This document shows, one piece after another, positions 16,806-24,636 of a DNA stretch of 64,000 bases; the stretch's first letter is position 1, and each line of letters begins with the position of its first letter. The notes under the pieces were generated by a model. It saw nothing but the letters and a program-made list of their open reading frames with translations, was not told the DNA's origin and ran no database searches. Source of the stretch: DASYQD01 sp036005845. Lineage in GTDB: Bacteria > Acidobacteriota > Thermoanaerobaculia > Multivoradales > JAIOJS01. The stretch lies in the NCBI GenBank assembly GCA_036005845.1, contig DASYQD010000104.1:12561-76560 (forward strand), written 5' to 3'. The position numbers and the translations under genes are program-made.

Positions 16806-17347
16806 GCGACGAGCCGAAGATCGAACGGGCCGAGCGCGAGCGCGAGCCGCTCTGGCGCGAGGAGGTGTCGATCTTTGCCGCCGACGAGCGCTACGTCGGA
16901 CGCCGTCAGTTCGCCAAGTTCCTGGTGCTGGCGAGCCTCGGCATGTTCGTCGGCAACCTCTGGCTGCTCGCCAAGAGCCGCTTCCGCAAGCCGGCGGCGC
17001 GGCTTCCGGCGGTGCCGGTGGCGCGCCTCGCGGAGCTGCCGGTGGGCGGCGTCAAGCTCTTCAACTATCCGGGCCCCGAGGACCACTGCCTGCTCGTCCG
17101 CTACGCCGAGGATTCGTGGGCCGCCTACAGCCAGAAGTGCACTCACCTCTCGTGCGCGGTGTTCTACCGCGCGGAGTCGCGACAGCTAGTCTGCCCCTGC
17201 CACCACGGCTACTTCGCGGTCGAGGACGGCCGCGTGCTCCAGGGACCGCCGCCGCGACCACTGCCGCGAGTGCGCCTCGAGCGCCGCGGCGATCTGCTGG
17301 TGGCCGTCGGCTGGGAGCCGCAGGGCGACGAGGCGAGCCCCGCGTGA
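16802..17347 (+). CDS. Membrane-anchored Rieske [2Fe-2S] protein
   Basis: The 181-residue protein has one N-terminal transmembrane segment (FLVLASLGMFVGNLWLLA, about residues 39-56) and then a Rieske domain. The two cluster motifs are CTHLSC and CPCHHG, giving the required two cysteines and two histidines plus the disulfide cysteines. It lies inside the nitrate-reductase-like operon, overlapping the upstream gene by 4 bases and the downstream gene by GTGA. A Rieske protein here suggests a high-potential step between quinol oxidation and the molybdoenzyme. The topology (which side of the membrane the domain faces) cannot be settled from sequence alone. Confidence 0.9.
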   Translation: MSDEPKIERAEREREPLWREEVSIFAADERYVGRRQFAKFLVLASLGMFVGNLWLLAKSRFRKPAARLPAVPVARLAELPVGGVKLFNYPGPEDHCLLVRYAEDSWAAYSQKCTHLSCAVFYRAESRQLVCPCHHGYFAVEDGRVLQGPPPRPLPRVRLERRGDLLVAVGWEPQGDEASPA

Positions 17348-17622
17348 GCGCTGGCGACGAACCGCGCACGCGCGGTCCCCTCTACCCGCTGCGGCGCCGC
17401 GAGCTGACCGCCATCGACGGCGCGCTCGCGCTGCTGGCGGTGCTGCTCGTCGTGCAGATCTGGCTGCTCACCGCCGCGCTCGAAGCCTTCCTCGGCGGGC
17501 ATCGCGGAGTTGCCCTGCCGGCCGCCGTCGTCTCCGGGTTGCTGTTCGCCGCCTGCTGCGGACTGTTCCTCTTCATCCGCGGCCTCGATCGCGCCAGCCA
17601 GCGCGCGCGCGCCGCCCGCTGA
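17344..17622 (+). CDS. Small two-helix membrane protein of the nitrate-reductase-like operon
   Basis: The product is 92 residues starting with GTG at 17344, overlapping the Rieske stop as GTGA. It has a basic N-terminal stretch (YPLRRRELTAIDG), two hydrophobic helices (LALLAVLLVVQIWLLTAAL and VVSGLLFAACCGLFLFI) and a positively charged tail. It contains no haem-binding or metal-binding motif that I can see. Its position as the last gene of the operon suggests a structural or assembly subunit of the membrane complex. Confidence 0.75.
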   Translation: MSAGDEPRTRGPLYPLRRRELTAIDGALALLAVLLVVQIWLLTAALEAFLGGHRGVALPAAVVSGLLFAACCGLFLFIRGLDRASQRARAAR

Positions 17623-17658
17623 CCCGGCACGCTTCCCCACCTCGCCGGTGCCGCTGCC

Positions 17659-17674
17659 CCACCCCGCCGAGCGT
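17659..17674. promoter_or_regulatory. Weak 6-4-6 operator-like site upstream of a secreted-protein gene
   Basis: CCACCC (17659-17664) is followed after 4 bases by GAGCGT, which matches the expected GGGTGG half at only half of its positions. It lies 99 bases before the ATG at 17773. It is listed because the left half and location fit the other sites, but taken alone it would not be convincing. Confidence 0.25.
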
Positions 17675-17772
17675 GGCGGCAGCGCCGCGACCTGCCAAAC
17701 ATCGGCACAGGCGCCGGCACCGTCGGCGGGCCCACCCACGGCGGCACTCCCGGCGACTGGAAGGAGTCGAGA

Positions 17773-18258
17773 ATGCGTCACCACAAGTGGATCGCTCTAC
17801 CCCTGTTGACCTTGGCGGCCGCCGTGCTCATCGCCGCGCCAGCCAGCGCGGGAAAGCCGACGCCTGCGTGCAGGACGTTCTCCACCAAGATGCAGACCAC
17901 CTGTCCCGGCAAGCCGGCACTGCTCGAGGTGGGATGGATCGACGGCACCGTGACCGGCGGCGTCTCGCTCGTCTACGACGACACTGCGCCGCCGATCGAC
18001 CCGCAGTGGAGCCGGCCGAACCTGATCATCAGCTCCAAGCTCGGCATGCTGCAGATGTGGGTCTACAGCGACAGCATCCCGACCAAGGACGGCTGGTGGC
18101 GGGTCTTCAAGGTGATGCGCGTCGAGGGCAGCGGCATCTACAAGGAAGCCGCCTTGGATCTCTACATGTACGGCTACTACACCAACGGCGCGGGCGGCAT
18201 CTACGCGATGGAAGGCAAGCTCTGCAGCGGCCGCGTGTCGCCGCCGCCGGTCAAGTAG
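17773..18258 (+). CDS. Secreted protein of unknown function
   Basis: The 161-residue product has a classical signal peptide (IALPLLTLAAAVLIAAPASA, cleavage after about residue 26). The mature part holds three cysteines (ACRTF, TTCPG, KLCSG) and many aromatic residues (YMYGYY), suggesting a small disulfide-stabilised beta domain. GGAGT lies about 6 bases before the ATG. It is followed after 21 bases by the SRPBCC gene, so the two may be co-transcribed. I recognise no family. Confidence 0.6.
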   Translation: MRHHKWIALPLLTLAAAVLIAAPASAGKPTPACRTFSTKMQTTCPGKPALLEVGWIDGTVTGGVSLVYDDTAPPIDPQWSRPNLIISSKLGMLQMWVYSDSIPTKDGWWRVFKVMRVEGSGIYKEAALDLYMYGYYTNGAGGIYAMEGKLCSGRVSPPPVK

Positions 18259-18279
18259 CTCCGCACGGGAGATCGAGAC

Positions 18280-19437
18280 ATGAGCCCAGCTCCCGCCACT
18301 GCTCTCGACCGCCTCATCCCGGCGCCGCGGCTCGTCGAGATCGACCGCATCGACCTCGACGCGCCGCCGGCGCAGGTATGGGAGCGCGTACGCCACGGCG
18401 AGCTGGCGCCTTCGCCGTGGATCCGCGCTCTGTTCGCCATCCGCACGCGCGGCCGCGCCCAGGCCGCGCTGCGGATCGACGACCTGGTGTCGTCATCCGA
18501 GAAGCCGGGCTTCCAGCTGCTGGTGGACGAGCCGCCGCACGAGCTCGCGGTAGGCGCCATCGGCAAGGTGTGGAAGCCCGACATCCCGTTCGTCCACGTC
18601 ACCGGCGCCGCCGAGTTCGCCGCCTTCGCGCGCGACGGCTTCGCCAAGGTGGCCTGGAGCATCCGCCTCACGCCACACCACCGCGGCACGCACCTCGAGC
18701 TCGAGGTGCGGGTCGACACCACCGACGAAGCGTCGTGGCCCGCGTTCCGCCGCTACTTCCTCCTCATCGGCATCGGCTCGCGTTTCATCCGCCGCCTGCT
18801 GCTGCACGAGATCGCCCGCGACCTCGGCACGCTGCACGTCGACGAGGATCGGCTCCTACCAGGCGACGAGCTGCTGCCGGGCAACACGGAGGAGATCCCG
18901 CAGCTCACTCATTCCATCGACGTCGCCGCCACGCCGGAGACGATCTGGCCCTGGCTCGTCCAGATGGGCTGCCGGCGGGCGGGCTGGTACAGCTACGACC
19001 TGCTCGACAACGGCGGCGTGCCCAGCGCCCGCGAGATCCATCCCGAGCTGCAACTGCTGGCGGTGGGCGACGTGCTGCCTTCGACTCCCATCAGCAAAGA
19101 CGGCTTCGAGGTGCTGCGCATGGAGCCGCCGCATCTCCTCGTGCTCGGCGGCCTCTACGACGCCGACCTGGGCGACCAACTGGCCTTCGCTTCCGAGCCG
19201 CCACGGCGCTTCTGGCAGATCACCTGGGCCTTCGTCGTCGAGCCGCTCGACCAGCGTAGCTCGCGGCTCACCGTGCGCGTGCGGGCGCTGAGCCGGCCCG
19301 CCAAGGGCCTGTTCGCCATCAGGCTCCTGCATCACTTCATGGAGAAGGAGCAACTGCGCCAGCTCGCGGCGCGCGCCGAGGGCCGGGTGACGGGCCATCG
19401 GCGCGCCGTGGAGTCGGCAGACCGCCGGTCAGCCTGA
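18280..19437 (+). CDS. Double SRPBCC (START-like) domain protein
   Basis: The 385-residue protein carries two ligand-binding SRPBCC-type repeats. The first spans about residues 18-195 (IDLDAPPAQVWERVRHGE then RLTPHHRGTHLELEV). The second spans about 210-365 (SIDVAATPETIWPWLVQMG then WAFVVEPLDQRSSRLTVRV). These domains bind hydrophobic ligands in polyketide cyclase, hydrolase-activator and lipid-transfer families. No catalytic residue is evident. Its last 101 bases overlap the convergent CoA-binding gene. Confidence 0.7.
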   Translation: MSPAPATALDRLIPAPRLVEIDRIDLDAPPAQVWERVRHGELAPSPWIRALFAIRTRGRAQAALRIDDLVSSSEKPGFQLLVDEPPHELAVGAIGKVWKPDIPFVHVTGAAEFAAFARDGFAKVAWSIRLTPHHRGTHLELEVRVDTTDEASWPAFRRYFLLIGIGSRFIRRLLLHEIARDLGTLHVDEDRLLPGDELLPGNTEEIPQLTHSIDVAATPETIWPWLVQMGCRRAGWYSYDLLDNGGVPSAREIHPELQLLAVGDVLPSTPISKDGFEVLRMEPPHLLVLGGLYDADLGDQLAFASEPPRRFWQITWAFVVEPLDQRSSRLTVRVRALSRPAKGLFAIRLLHHFMEKEQLRQLAARAEGRVTGHRRAVESADRRSA

Positions 19438-19879
19438 GCATCACGCGCATGCAGGCATGGCCGCCGTCCACCGGTGCCAAGTGCATCATCGGGCAGCCTC
19501 CCGGGATGACATGGATGCCCTGCGCGCGACAGCGCTCGACGGCCTCGTTCGACACGCTGCCCTGACCGAAGGAGCGGTGCAGCCAGACCCAGCGCACGCC
19601 CGCTGCCGCGCAGTCGTCGACGACGGAGGCGGCGACTCCCGGGCGCGTGACGATCACTGCGGCTTCGACGCCGCCCGGCACGTCGCCGACCTTCGCGTAG
19701 CAGCGATCGCCTTTTTCGATCTGCTGCGCGTTCGGGTTCACGGCGAAGACCTGGTGTCCCGACTGCCTCAGCTTCCGATAGATCAGATTGGCGGGCGACT
19801 GCCCTTCGCGCGAGACGCCGACGACGGCGATGCGCTCGCAGGCCAGGAGCTCCCGGACGGCTCGTTCGAGGTCTTTCAT
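19337..19879 (-). CDS. CoA-binding (YccU-like) Rossmann-fold protein
   Basis: The 180-residue product has a CoA-binding fold: RIAVVGVSREGQSPANLIYRKL near residues 16-37, FAVNPNAQQIEG-type turn, AAVIVTRP and WLHRSFGQGSVSNEA. Members are small single-domain proteins of poorly known function related to the N-terminal domain of ADP-forming acyl-CoA synthetases. The start is the ATG at 19879; the open frame continues upstream without a better site. The C-terminal 40 residues are low-complexity Pro/Arg/Ala and overlap the convergent SRPBCC gene. An operator-like repeat sits 35 bases upstream, shared with the histidine kinase gene. Confidence 0.75.
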   Translation of the reverse strand: MKDLERAVRELLACERIAVVGVSREGQSPANLIYRKLRQSGHQVFAVNPNAQQIEKGDRCYAKVGDVPGGVEAAVIVTRPGVAASVVDDCAAAGVRWVWLHRSFGQGSVSNEAVERCRAQGIHVIPGGCPMMHLAPVDGGHACMRVMLRLTGGLPTPRRADGPSPGPRRAPRAGAVAPSP

Positions 19880-19913
19880 GGGCTCAGCGTGCACGCGGCG
19901 CACGTCCGATGCA

Positions 19914-19952
19914 TCACCCGCGAGGGTAGGTGAGCCAGCCACCCCAAGGTGG
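19914..19952. promoter_or_regulatory. Two operator-like inverted repeats before the DevS/DevR-like operon
   Basis: TCACCC-GCGA-GGGTAG (19914-19929) has the common 6-4-6 geometry, and CCACC-CCAA-GGTGG (19939-19952) is a perfect 5-4-5 repeat. A further left half, CCACCC (19992-19997), is followed by CTACCC overlapping the -35 position for a candidate -10 TATGAT at 20020-20025. This arrangement would allow autoregulation of the kinase/regulator operon and of the divergent CoA-binding gene. Confidence 0.5.
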
Positions 19953-20039
19953 CGAGCAGCTACCTCGAATTGCGTCGCGGCGGCGACGTCGCCACCCTAC
20001 CCTTTGGCGAGGCCGGCACTATGATGCTCATTCATCCGG

Positions 20040-21443
20040 ATGGCCTCCCAAGCGACGTTCGACGCGCCGAACGTACGGCGCCTGCGGTACGTGGCGGTCG
20101 GCGGACCGCTGCTGCTGCTCGTCGTCGTCGAGCTCGCGCAGTGGCTGCTGGCGCCGCAGCTCTCGCCCTGGGTGGCGCGCCTCATCGTCTTCTCGATGGC
20201 GCTCCTGCTGCTCGTCGTCTTCTACGACCAGGTCTTCCGCCGCCTGGAGAAGATCGAGCGGCGTCTGCAGCGCCAGAACCAGGAGCTCTTGGAGCTGCAC
20301 TCGGCCGCCCTCGTCATCAGCGCCGATCTGTCGCTCGAGACCGTCCTGCAGACGATCGTCGACCGCGCCTGCACCCTGCTGGGGACCCGCTACGGCGCGA
20401 TCTCGGTCGTCGACCAGGCGGGTGGGATCACCTCGTTCGTCACCGCGGGGATCGACGAGGAGCTGCGCCTGCGGATCGGCGATCCACCGCACGGCCGCGG
20501 CGTCCTCGGCGTGCCGCTGCACGAAGGGCAGCGGCTGCGTCTCGACGACATCTCGAAGGACCCTCGCTCGGTCGGCTTCCCGCCGGGCCACCCGCCGATG
20601 CACAGTCTGCTCGCCGTGCCGGTGATCTGCCGCGTGCCCCACCACGGCAACCTGTATCTCTCGGAGAAGGAGGACGGCGGCGGCTTCACCGCCGACGACG
20701 AGGCCGTGCTCGTCCGCTTCGCCGACCAGGCGGCGATCGCCATCGACAACGCCTACCTCTACAACCAGGTGCGCGAGCTGGGCGCGGCGCGCGAGCGGCT
20801 GCGCATCGCACACGAGATGCACGACGGGCTGGCGCAGGTGCTCGCCTACGTCAACACCAAGGCGCAGGTGGTCCGCGAGTACCTGCGCCAGGGCAGGACC
20901 GAGGAAGCGCAGAAGCACCTCGACGAGTTCGCCGAGGCGGCGCGCGGCCTCTACGGCGACGTGCGGCAGCAGATCCTCGAGCTGCGCACGACGCGGCCGG
21001 AGGAGAGCGGGCTCTTGGCCGCGATCGCCGATTACGCGAAGGGCTGGGGACAGCAGAACGGCGTCGAGGTGGAGCTGTCGCTGCCGCCGGCGGTCGAGCT
21101 CGTCGCCGACGCCCAGCGCCAAGTCCTCCGCATCGTCCAGGAAGCGCTGGCGAACGTCCGCAAGCACGCGCGCGCGACGCGCGTCCGCATCCACGTGGAG
21201 AGCACCGCCGAGGACCTGCTCCGCCTGCGCGTGAGCGACGACGGGCACGGTTTCGATGCCGCCTCGCCGCCGCCCTCGGCAGGCGGGCGATTCGGCCTCA
21301 AGACGATGGCCGAGCGCGCCGCCTCGATCGGCGCGACGGTCGCCGTGTCGTCGCAACCCGGCGGCGGCACGACCGTGGAAGTGACGCTGCCGCGGGCGGC
21401 GAGCACGCGAAGGGAGACCGCACATGCGACTACTGCTGGCTGA
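20040..21443 (+). CDS. DevS/DosT-like GAF sensor histidine kinase (HisKA_3/NarX class)
   Basis: The 467-residue kinase has two membrane helices (about residues 20-62), one GAF domain (about 80-245), a HisKA_3 dimerisation domain with phospho-acceptor in RIAHEMHDGLAQ near residue 258, and an HATPase with VRKHARATRVRI-type N-box and GRFGLKTM. The GAF core contains LRLDDISKDPRSVGFPPGHPPM and GNLYLSEK, closely resembling the haem-binding GAF-A of mycobacterial DevS/DosT. The His in FPPGHPPM is a candidate haem ligand by that analogy. It overlaps the response-regulator gene by 20 bases. Sensing of oxygen, NO or CO is inferred. Confidence 0.85.
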   Translation: MASQATFDAPNVRRLRYVAVGGPLLLLVVVELAQWLLAPQLSPWVARLIVFSMALLLLVVFYDQVFRRLEKIERRLQRQNQELLELHSAALVISADLSLETVLQTIVDRACTLLGTRYGAISVVDQAGGITSFVTAGIDEELRLRIGDPPHGRGVLGVPLHEGQRLRLDDISKDPRSVGFPPGHPPMHSLLAVPVICRVPHHGNLYLSEKEDGGGFTADDEAVLVRFADQAAIAIDNAYLYNQVRELGAARERLRIAHEMHDGLAQVLAYVNTKAQVVREYLRQGRTEEAQKHLDEFAEAARGLYGDVRQQILELRTTRPEESGLLAAIADYAKGWGQQNGVEVELSLPPAVELVADAQRQVLRIVQEALANVRKHARATRVRIHVESTAEDLLRLRVSDDGHGFDAASPPPSAGGRFGLKTMAERAASIGATVAVSSQPGGGTTVEVTLPRAASTRRETAHATTAG

Positions 21444-22068
21444 CGATCACACCCTCTTCCGCAGCAGCCTGAGGAGCCTGCTCGAGGCGCGCGGCTTGGA
21501 AGTCGTCGGCGAGGCTAGCGACGGCCGCCAGGCAATCGACATGGCGGCGCGGCTGCAGCCCGACCTGGTGCTGATGGACCTCTCGATGCCGGTGCTCAAC
21601 GGCATCGAGGCGACGCGGCAGCTCACCGCGCAGATGCCGGAGCTCAAGGTCGTCATCCTCACTGCCTCGATGGAGGACGAGGACCTCTTCGAGGCGCTGC
21701 GCGCCGGCGCCCACGGCTACCTGCTCAAGAACCTCGAGGCCGACAGCTTCTTCGACCTGCTCGACCGCGCACTCGCCGGCGAGCCGGCGCTGACGCCGCA
21801 ACTGTCGCGCAAGGTGCTGCAGGCCTTCACCAGGCCGGCCGCGGCGCGGCCGCAGCACGAAGACCCCGACGCGCTCACCGACCGCGAGCGCGAGGTGCTC
21901 GAGCTGATGGTCGACGGCGTCACCTCCAACCGCCAGCTCGCCAAGCGCCTCGAGGTGAGCGAGAACACCGTCAAGTTCCACGTCCGCAACATCCTCGACA
22001 AGCTCCACCTGCACAACCGCGCGCAGGCGGTGTCGCACGCGCTGCGGCACGGCATGGTGGAGCCCTAG
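21424..22068 (+). CDS. NarL/DevR-type LuxR-family response regulator
   Basis: The 214-residue regulator has a receiver domain (acidic pair in LLADDHTLFRS, phospho-acceptor Asp in LVLMDLSMPVLNG near residue 57, K near 107 in LLKNLE) and a C-terminal LuxR HTH domain (LTDREREVLELMVDGVTSNR then VKFHVRNILDKLHLHNR). It overlaps the kinase gene and is almost certainly its partner. The palindromic sites in the window's stress promoters use half-sites similar to NarL-family targets, so this protein is the leading candidate to bind them. The P-type ATPase gene follows after 52 bases. Confidence 0.88.
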   Translation: MRLLLADDHTLFRSSLRSLLEARGLEVVGEASDGRQAIDMAARLQPDLVLMDLSMPVLNGIEATRQLTAQMPELKVVILTASMEDEDLFEALRAGAHGYLLKNLEADSFFDLLDRALAGEPALTPQLSRKVLQAFTRPAAARPQHEDPDALTDREREVLELMVDGVTSNRQLAKRLEVSENTVKFHVRNILDKLHLHNRAQAVSHALRHGMVEP

Positions 22069-22120
22069 GAGCCCACTGGCCGCCGATAGCGCGCGCGGCG
22101 TTCCGCCGGCAGAGCGGCGG

Positions 22121-23989
22121 ATGGGCGCCGCCGCCGGACCTCGACGAGCGGCAGCCGGCGGGGAGCTGCGGGCCTCGTCGCCGCTCGTCCTCGCGCTCGC
22201 CATCGCCGGCATCGTGGCCGGTGCCGCCGCGTGGCTGGCGGGAGCCAGCACCGCCGCCCACTTGCTGTGGGGAGCCACCACCCTCGTCTGCCTTCTGCCA
22301 CTGGCCTTCACCGTTGCGCGCGAGCTCCTGCGCGGCCGCACCGGCGTCGACCTCATCGCGGTGCTGGCGATGGCGGGCGCGCTCGCGGTCGGCGAGCAGC
22401 TCGCCGGCGCCGTCGTGGCGGTGATGCTCGCCGGCGGCCAGGTGCTCGAGCGTCACGCCACCGGCCGCGCGCGCCGCGAGCTGACGCACCTGCTCTCGCG
22501 CGCGCCGCGCGTCGCGCACCGGCGCGACGGCGAACGGCTGGTGGAGGTGCCCCTGGCGGCGGTCGCGCAAGGCGATCGGCTAGTCGTCCGCGCCGGCGAG
22601 GTCCTCCCCGTCGACGGCGTGGTCGAAGGCGACGCCGCCGTCCTCGACGAGTCGGCGCTCACCGGCGAGGCGCGGCCGGTGGAGCGCCGCTCGGGCGAAC
22701 GCGTGCGCAGCGGCACCTTGAACGCCGGCCCGGCCTTCGAGCTGCGCGCCACGGCGGCCGCCGAGGCGAGCACCTACGCCGGCATCGTGCGTCTCGTCGC
22801 GCAGGCGGAGAGCGAGAAGGCCCCGCTCGTGCGCCTCGCCGACCGTTACGCGATCTGGTTCCTGCCCTTCACGCTGGCGGTGGCGGCGCTGGCGTGGGCG
22901 GCGTCGCACGATGCGAAGCGAGCCATCGCGGTCCTCGTGGTGGCGACGCCGTGCCCGCTGATCCTCGCCGCGCCGATCGCCATCGTCGCCGGCATCTCGC
23001 GTGCCGCGCGCGCCGGCGTCATCGTCAAGGCCGGCGGCGCGCTGGAGACGCTGGCGCGCGGCGAAGTGCTGCTGCTCGACAAGACCGGCACCGTCACCGC
23101 GGGCAGGCCGCGGCTCGCCGAGGTGGTGACGTTCGCGGCGATCCCGGCCGGCGAAGCGTTGCGGCTCGCGGCCTCGCTCGACCTCGTCTCGCCGCACGCC
23201 CTCGCCGAAGCCCTGGTCGCCGCCGCGCGCGAGCGCGGCTTACACCTCGCGTTCCCGCGCGACACGCGCGAGGCCGCCGGCGACGGCATCGAGGGCACCG
23301 TCGAGGGGCGCCGCGTGCGGGTGGGAAAGGCCGATTGGGTGATGGCGGGCGGCGCGCTGCCGCCCGCCGCGGCCGAGCTGCGCGCGCAGAGCCGCCGCAC
23401 CGGGTCGTCGGCCCCCTTCGTCGCCGTGGACGGCACGCTGGTGGCGGCCCTCGTCCTCGAGGACTCCGTCCGCGACGAGGCGCCGGCGACGTTGCGGGCG
23501 CTGCGCGCCGGCGGCTTCCGCGAGATCGTGCTGCTCACCGGCGACCAGGCCGCGGTCGCGGCGGAAGTCGGGGAAGCGGTCGGCGTCGACCGCGTGCTCG
23601 CCGAGCAGTCGCCGCCGCAGAAGGTCGAAGCGGTGCGCGCGGCGCGGCGGCGCGGCGTCACGGTGATGGTCGGCGACGGCATCAACGACGCGCCGGCGCT
23701 CGCCGCGGCCGAGGTCGGCGTGGCGATGGGCGCCCGCGGCGCCTCCGCCTCCTCCGAGGCCGCCGACGTCGTCATCGTGCCCGACCGCCTCGGCCTGCTG
23801 GTCGACGCTCACGCCGTGGCGCGCCGCTCGCGCCGCATCGCCGTGCAGAGCATCGTCGCCGGCATGCTGCTCTCCGGCGCCGGGATGATGCTCGCCGCCG
23901 CCGGTTGGCTGGCGCCGGTGGCCGGCGCCGTCGCGCAGGAGGCGATCGACCTGCTGGTGATCCTCAACGCGCTGCGAGCGCTACGCTGA
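22121..23989 (+). CDS. P1B-type metal-transporting ATPase with a TPC membrane motif, no N-terminal metal-binding domain
   Basis: The 622-residue pump has about eight membrane helices. Its phosphorylation motif LLLDKTGTVTAG is near residue 320, TGEARPV actuates dephosphorylation, and VGDGINDAPALA closes the P-domain. The membrane ion-site motif reads ATPCPLILAAPIA, so the usual CPC is TPC. The nucleotide-domain HP signature reads SPHALAEA, with Ala in place of Pro. No HMA domain precedes the first helix. The C-terminal helix ends QEAIDLLVILNALRAL, as in many uncharacterised P1B pumps. The metal cannot be named. It follows the DevS/R-like pair in one direction and overlaps the convergent YceI gene by 26 bases. 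Confidence 0.82.
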   Translation: MGAAAGPRRAAAGGELRASSPLVLALAIAGIVAGAAAWLAGASTAAHLLWGATTLVCLLPLAFTVARELLRGRTGVDLIAVLAMAGALAVGEQLAGAVVAVMLAGGQVLERHATGRARRELTHLLSRAPRVAHRRDGERLVEVPLAAVAQGDRLVVRAGEVLPVDGVVEGDAAVLDESALTGEARPVERRSGERVRSGTLNAGPAFELRATAAAEASTYAGIVRLVAQAESEKAPLVRLADRYAIWFLPFTLAVAALAWAASHDAKRAIAVLVVATPCPLILAAPIAIVAGISRAARAGVIVKAGGALETLARGEVLLLDKTGTVTAGRPRLAEVVTFAAIPAGEALRLAASLDLVSPHALAEALVAAARERGLHLAFPRDTREAAGDGIEGTVEGRRVRVGKADWVMAGGALPPAAAELRAQSRRTGSSAPFVAVDGTLVAALVLEDSVRDEAPATLRALRAGGFREIVLLTGDQAAVAAEVGEAVGVDRVLAEQSPPQKVEAVRAARRRGVTVMVGDGINDAPALAAAEVGVAMGARGASASSEAADVVIVPDRLGLLVDAHAVARRSRRIAVQSIVAGMLLSGAGMMLAAAGWLAPVAGAVAQEAIDLLVILNALRALR

Positions 23990-24635
23990 GGTCGACCGAC
24001 ACCCACAGCTCGTCGCGGGCGCGGATGAGGCCGAGCAGCGCCACCGGCGGCTGGATGCCGAAGTCGGTCATGCGCAGCGGCAGCCCGCCGCGCAGGCGAT
24101 AGCGGCCCGGCGCGAGCTGCGTGGCCGTGACGTCGATGGTCACCGGACGGCTCGCGCCGGCGAGCGAGATCTCGCCCTCCACGCGCAGCGCGAAGGCGGG
24201 CACCGCGCCGGCGGGCACGTAGCGCGCCTCGCTCAAGCGCACGAAGCGATAGCCGATCTGCGGGTACTGCGCGGCGCGCAGCGCCTTGCGCATGTCGTGC
24301 TCCATCGCAGCGTTGCCGCACTCGAGGGCGGCGATGGGGATGCGCAGCTCGACCTCGGCGTCCCAGCTCGCGCTCTCCTCGGCCGACCCATCCAGCCGCG
24401 CGCCGCTCGGCCGCCGCTGCCAATCGCCGAGCCGGCGCTCGAGCTCGCCGGCGGGGGCGGCGATCGCGAGCTCGGCGCCCAGCGACCCGCCCACGCACTG
24501 CCAGGCGTTGACGTTGGTCTTGCCGTCGAGCCACACCTGGCTCGACGGCAGCAGCCGCAGCTCGGTGGTGGCGCGCGCCGGCGGCGCCGCGGCCAGGAGC
24601 TGGAGGACGAGGAGCGCCGGCGCCGCGAGTCTCAT
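23964..24635 (-). CDS. YceI-like periplasmic protein (second of a tandem pair)
   Basis: The 223-residue product has a signal peptide (LAAPALLVLQLLAAAPPARA) and a YceI-like lipocalin-type barrel: SQVWLDGKTNVNAWQCVGG, ELRIPIAALECGNAAMEHDM and a C-terminal LPLRMTDFGIQPPVALLG. Family members bind isoprenoid or other lipids in the periplasm; here the ligand is unknown. It starts one base after its paralogous neighbour's stop, so the pair forms an operon. Its end overlaps the ATPase gene. Confidence 0.78.
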   Translation of the reverse strand: MRLAAPALLVLQLLAAAPPARATTELRLLPSSQVWLDGKTNVNAWQCVGGSLGAELAIAAPAGELERRLGDWQRRPSGARLDGSAEESASWDAEVELRIPIAALECGNAAMEHDMRKALRAAQYPQIGYRFVRLSEARYVPAGAVPAFALRVEGEISLAGASRPVTIDVTATQLAPGRYRLRGGLPLRMTDFGIQPPVALLGLIRARDELWVSVDLSVALAAR

Positions 24636-24636
24636 C

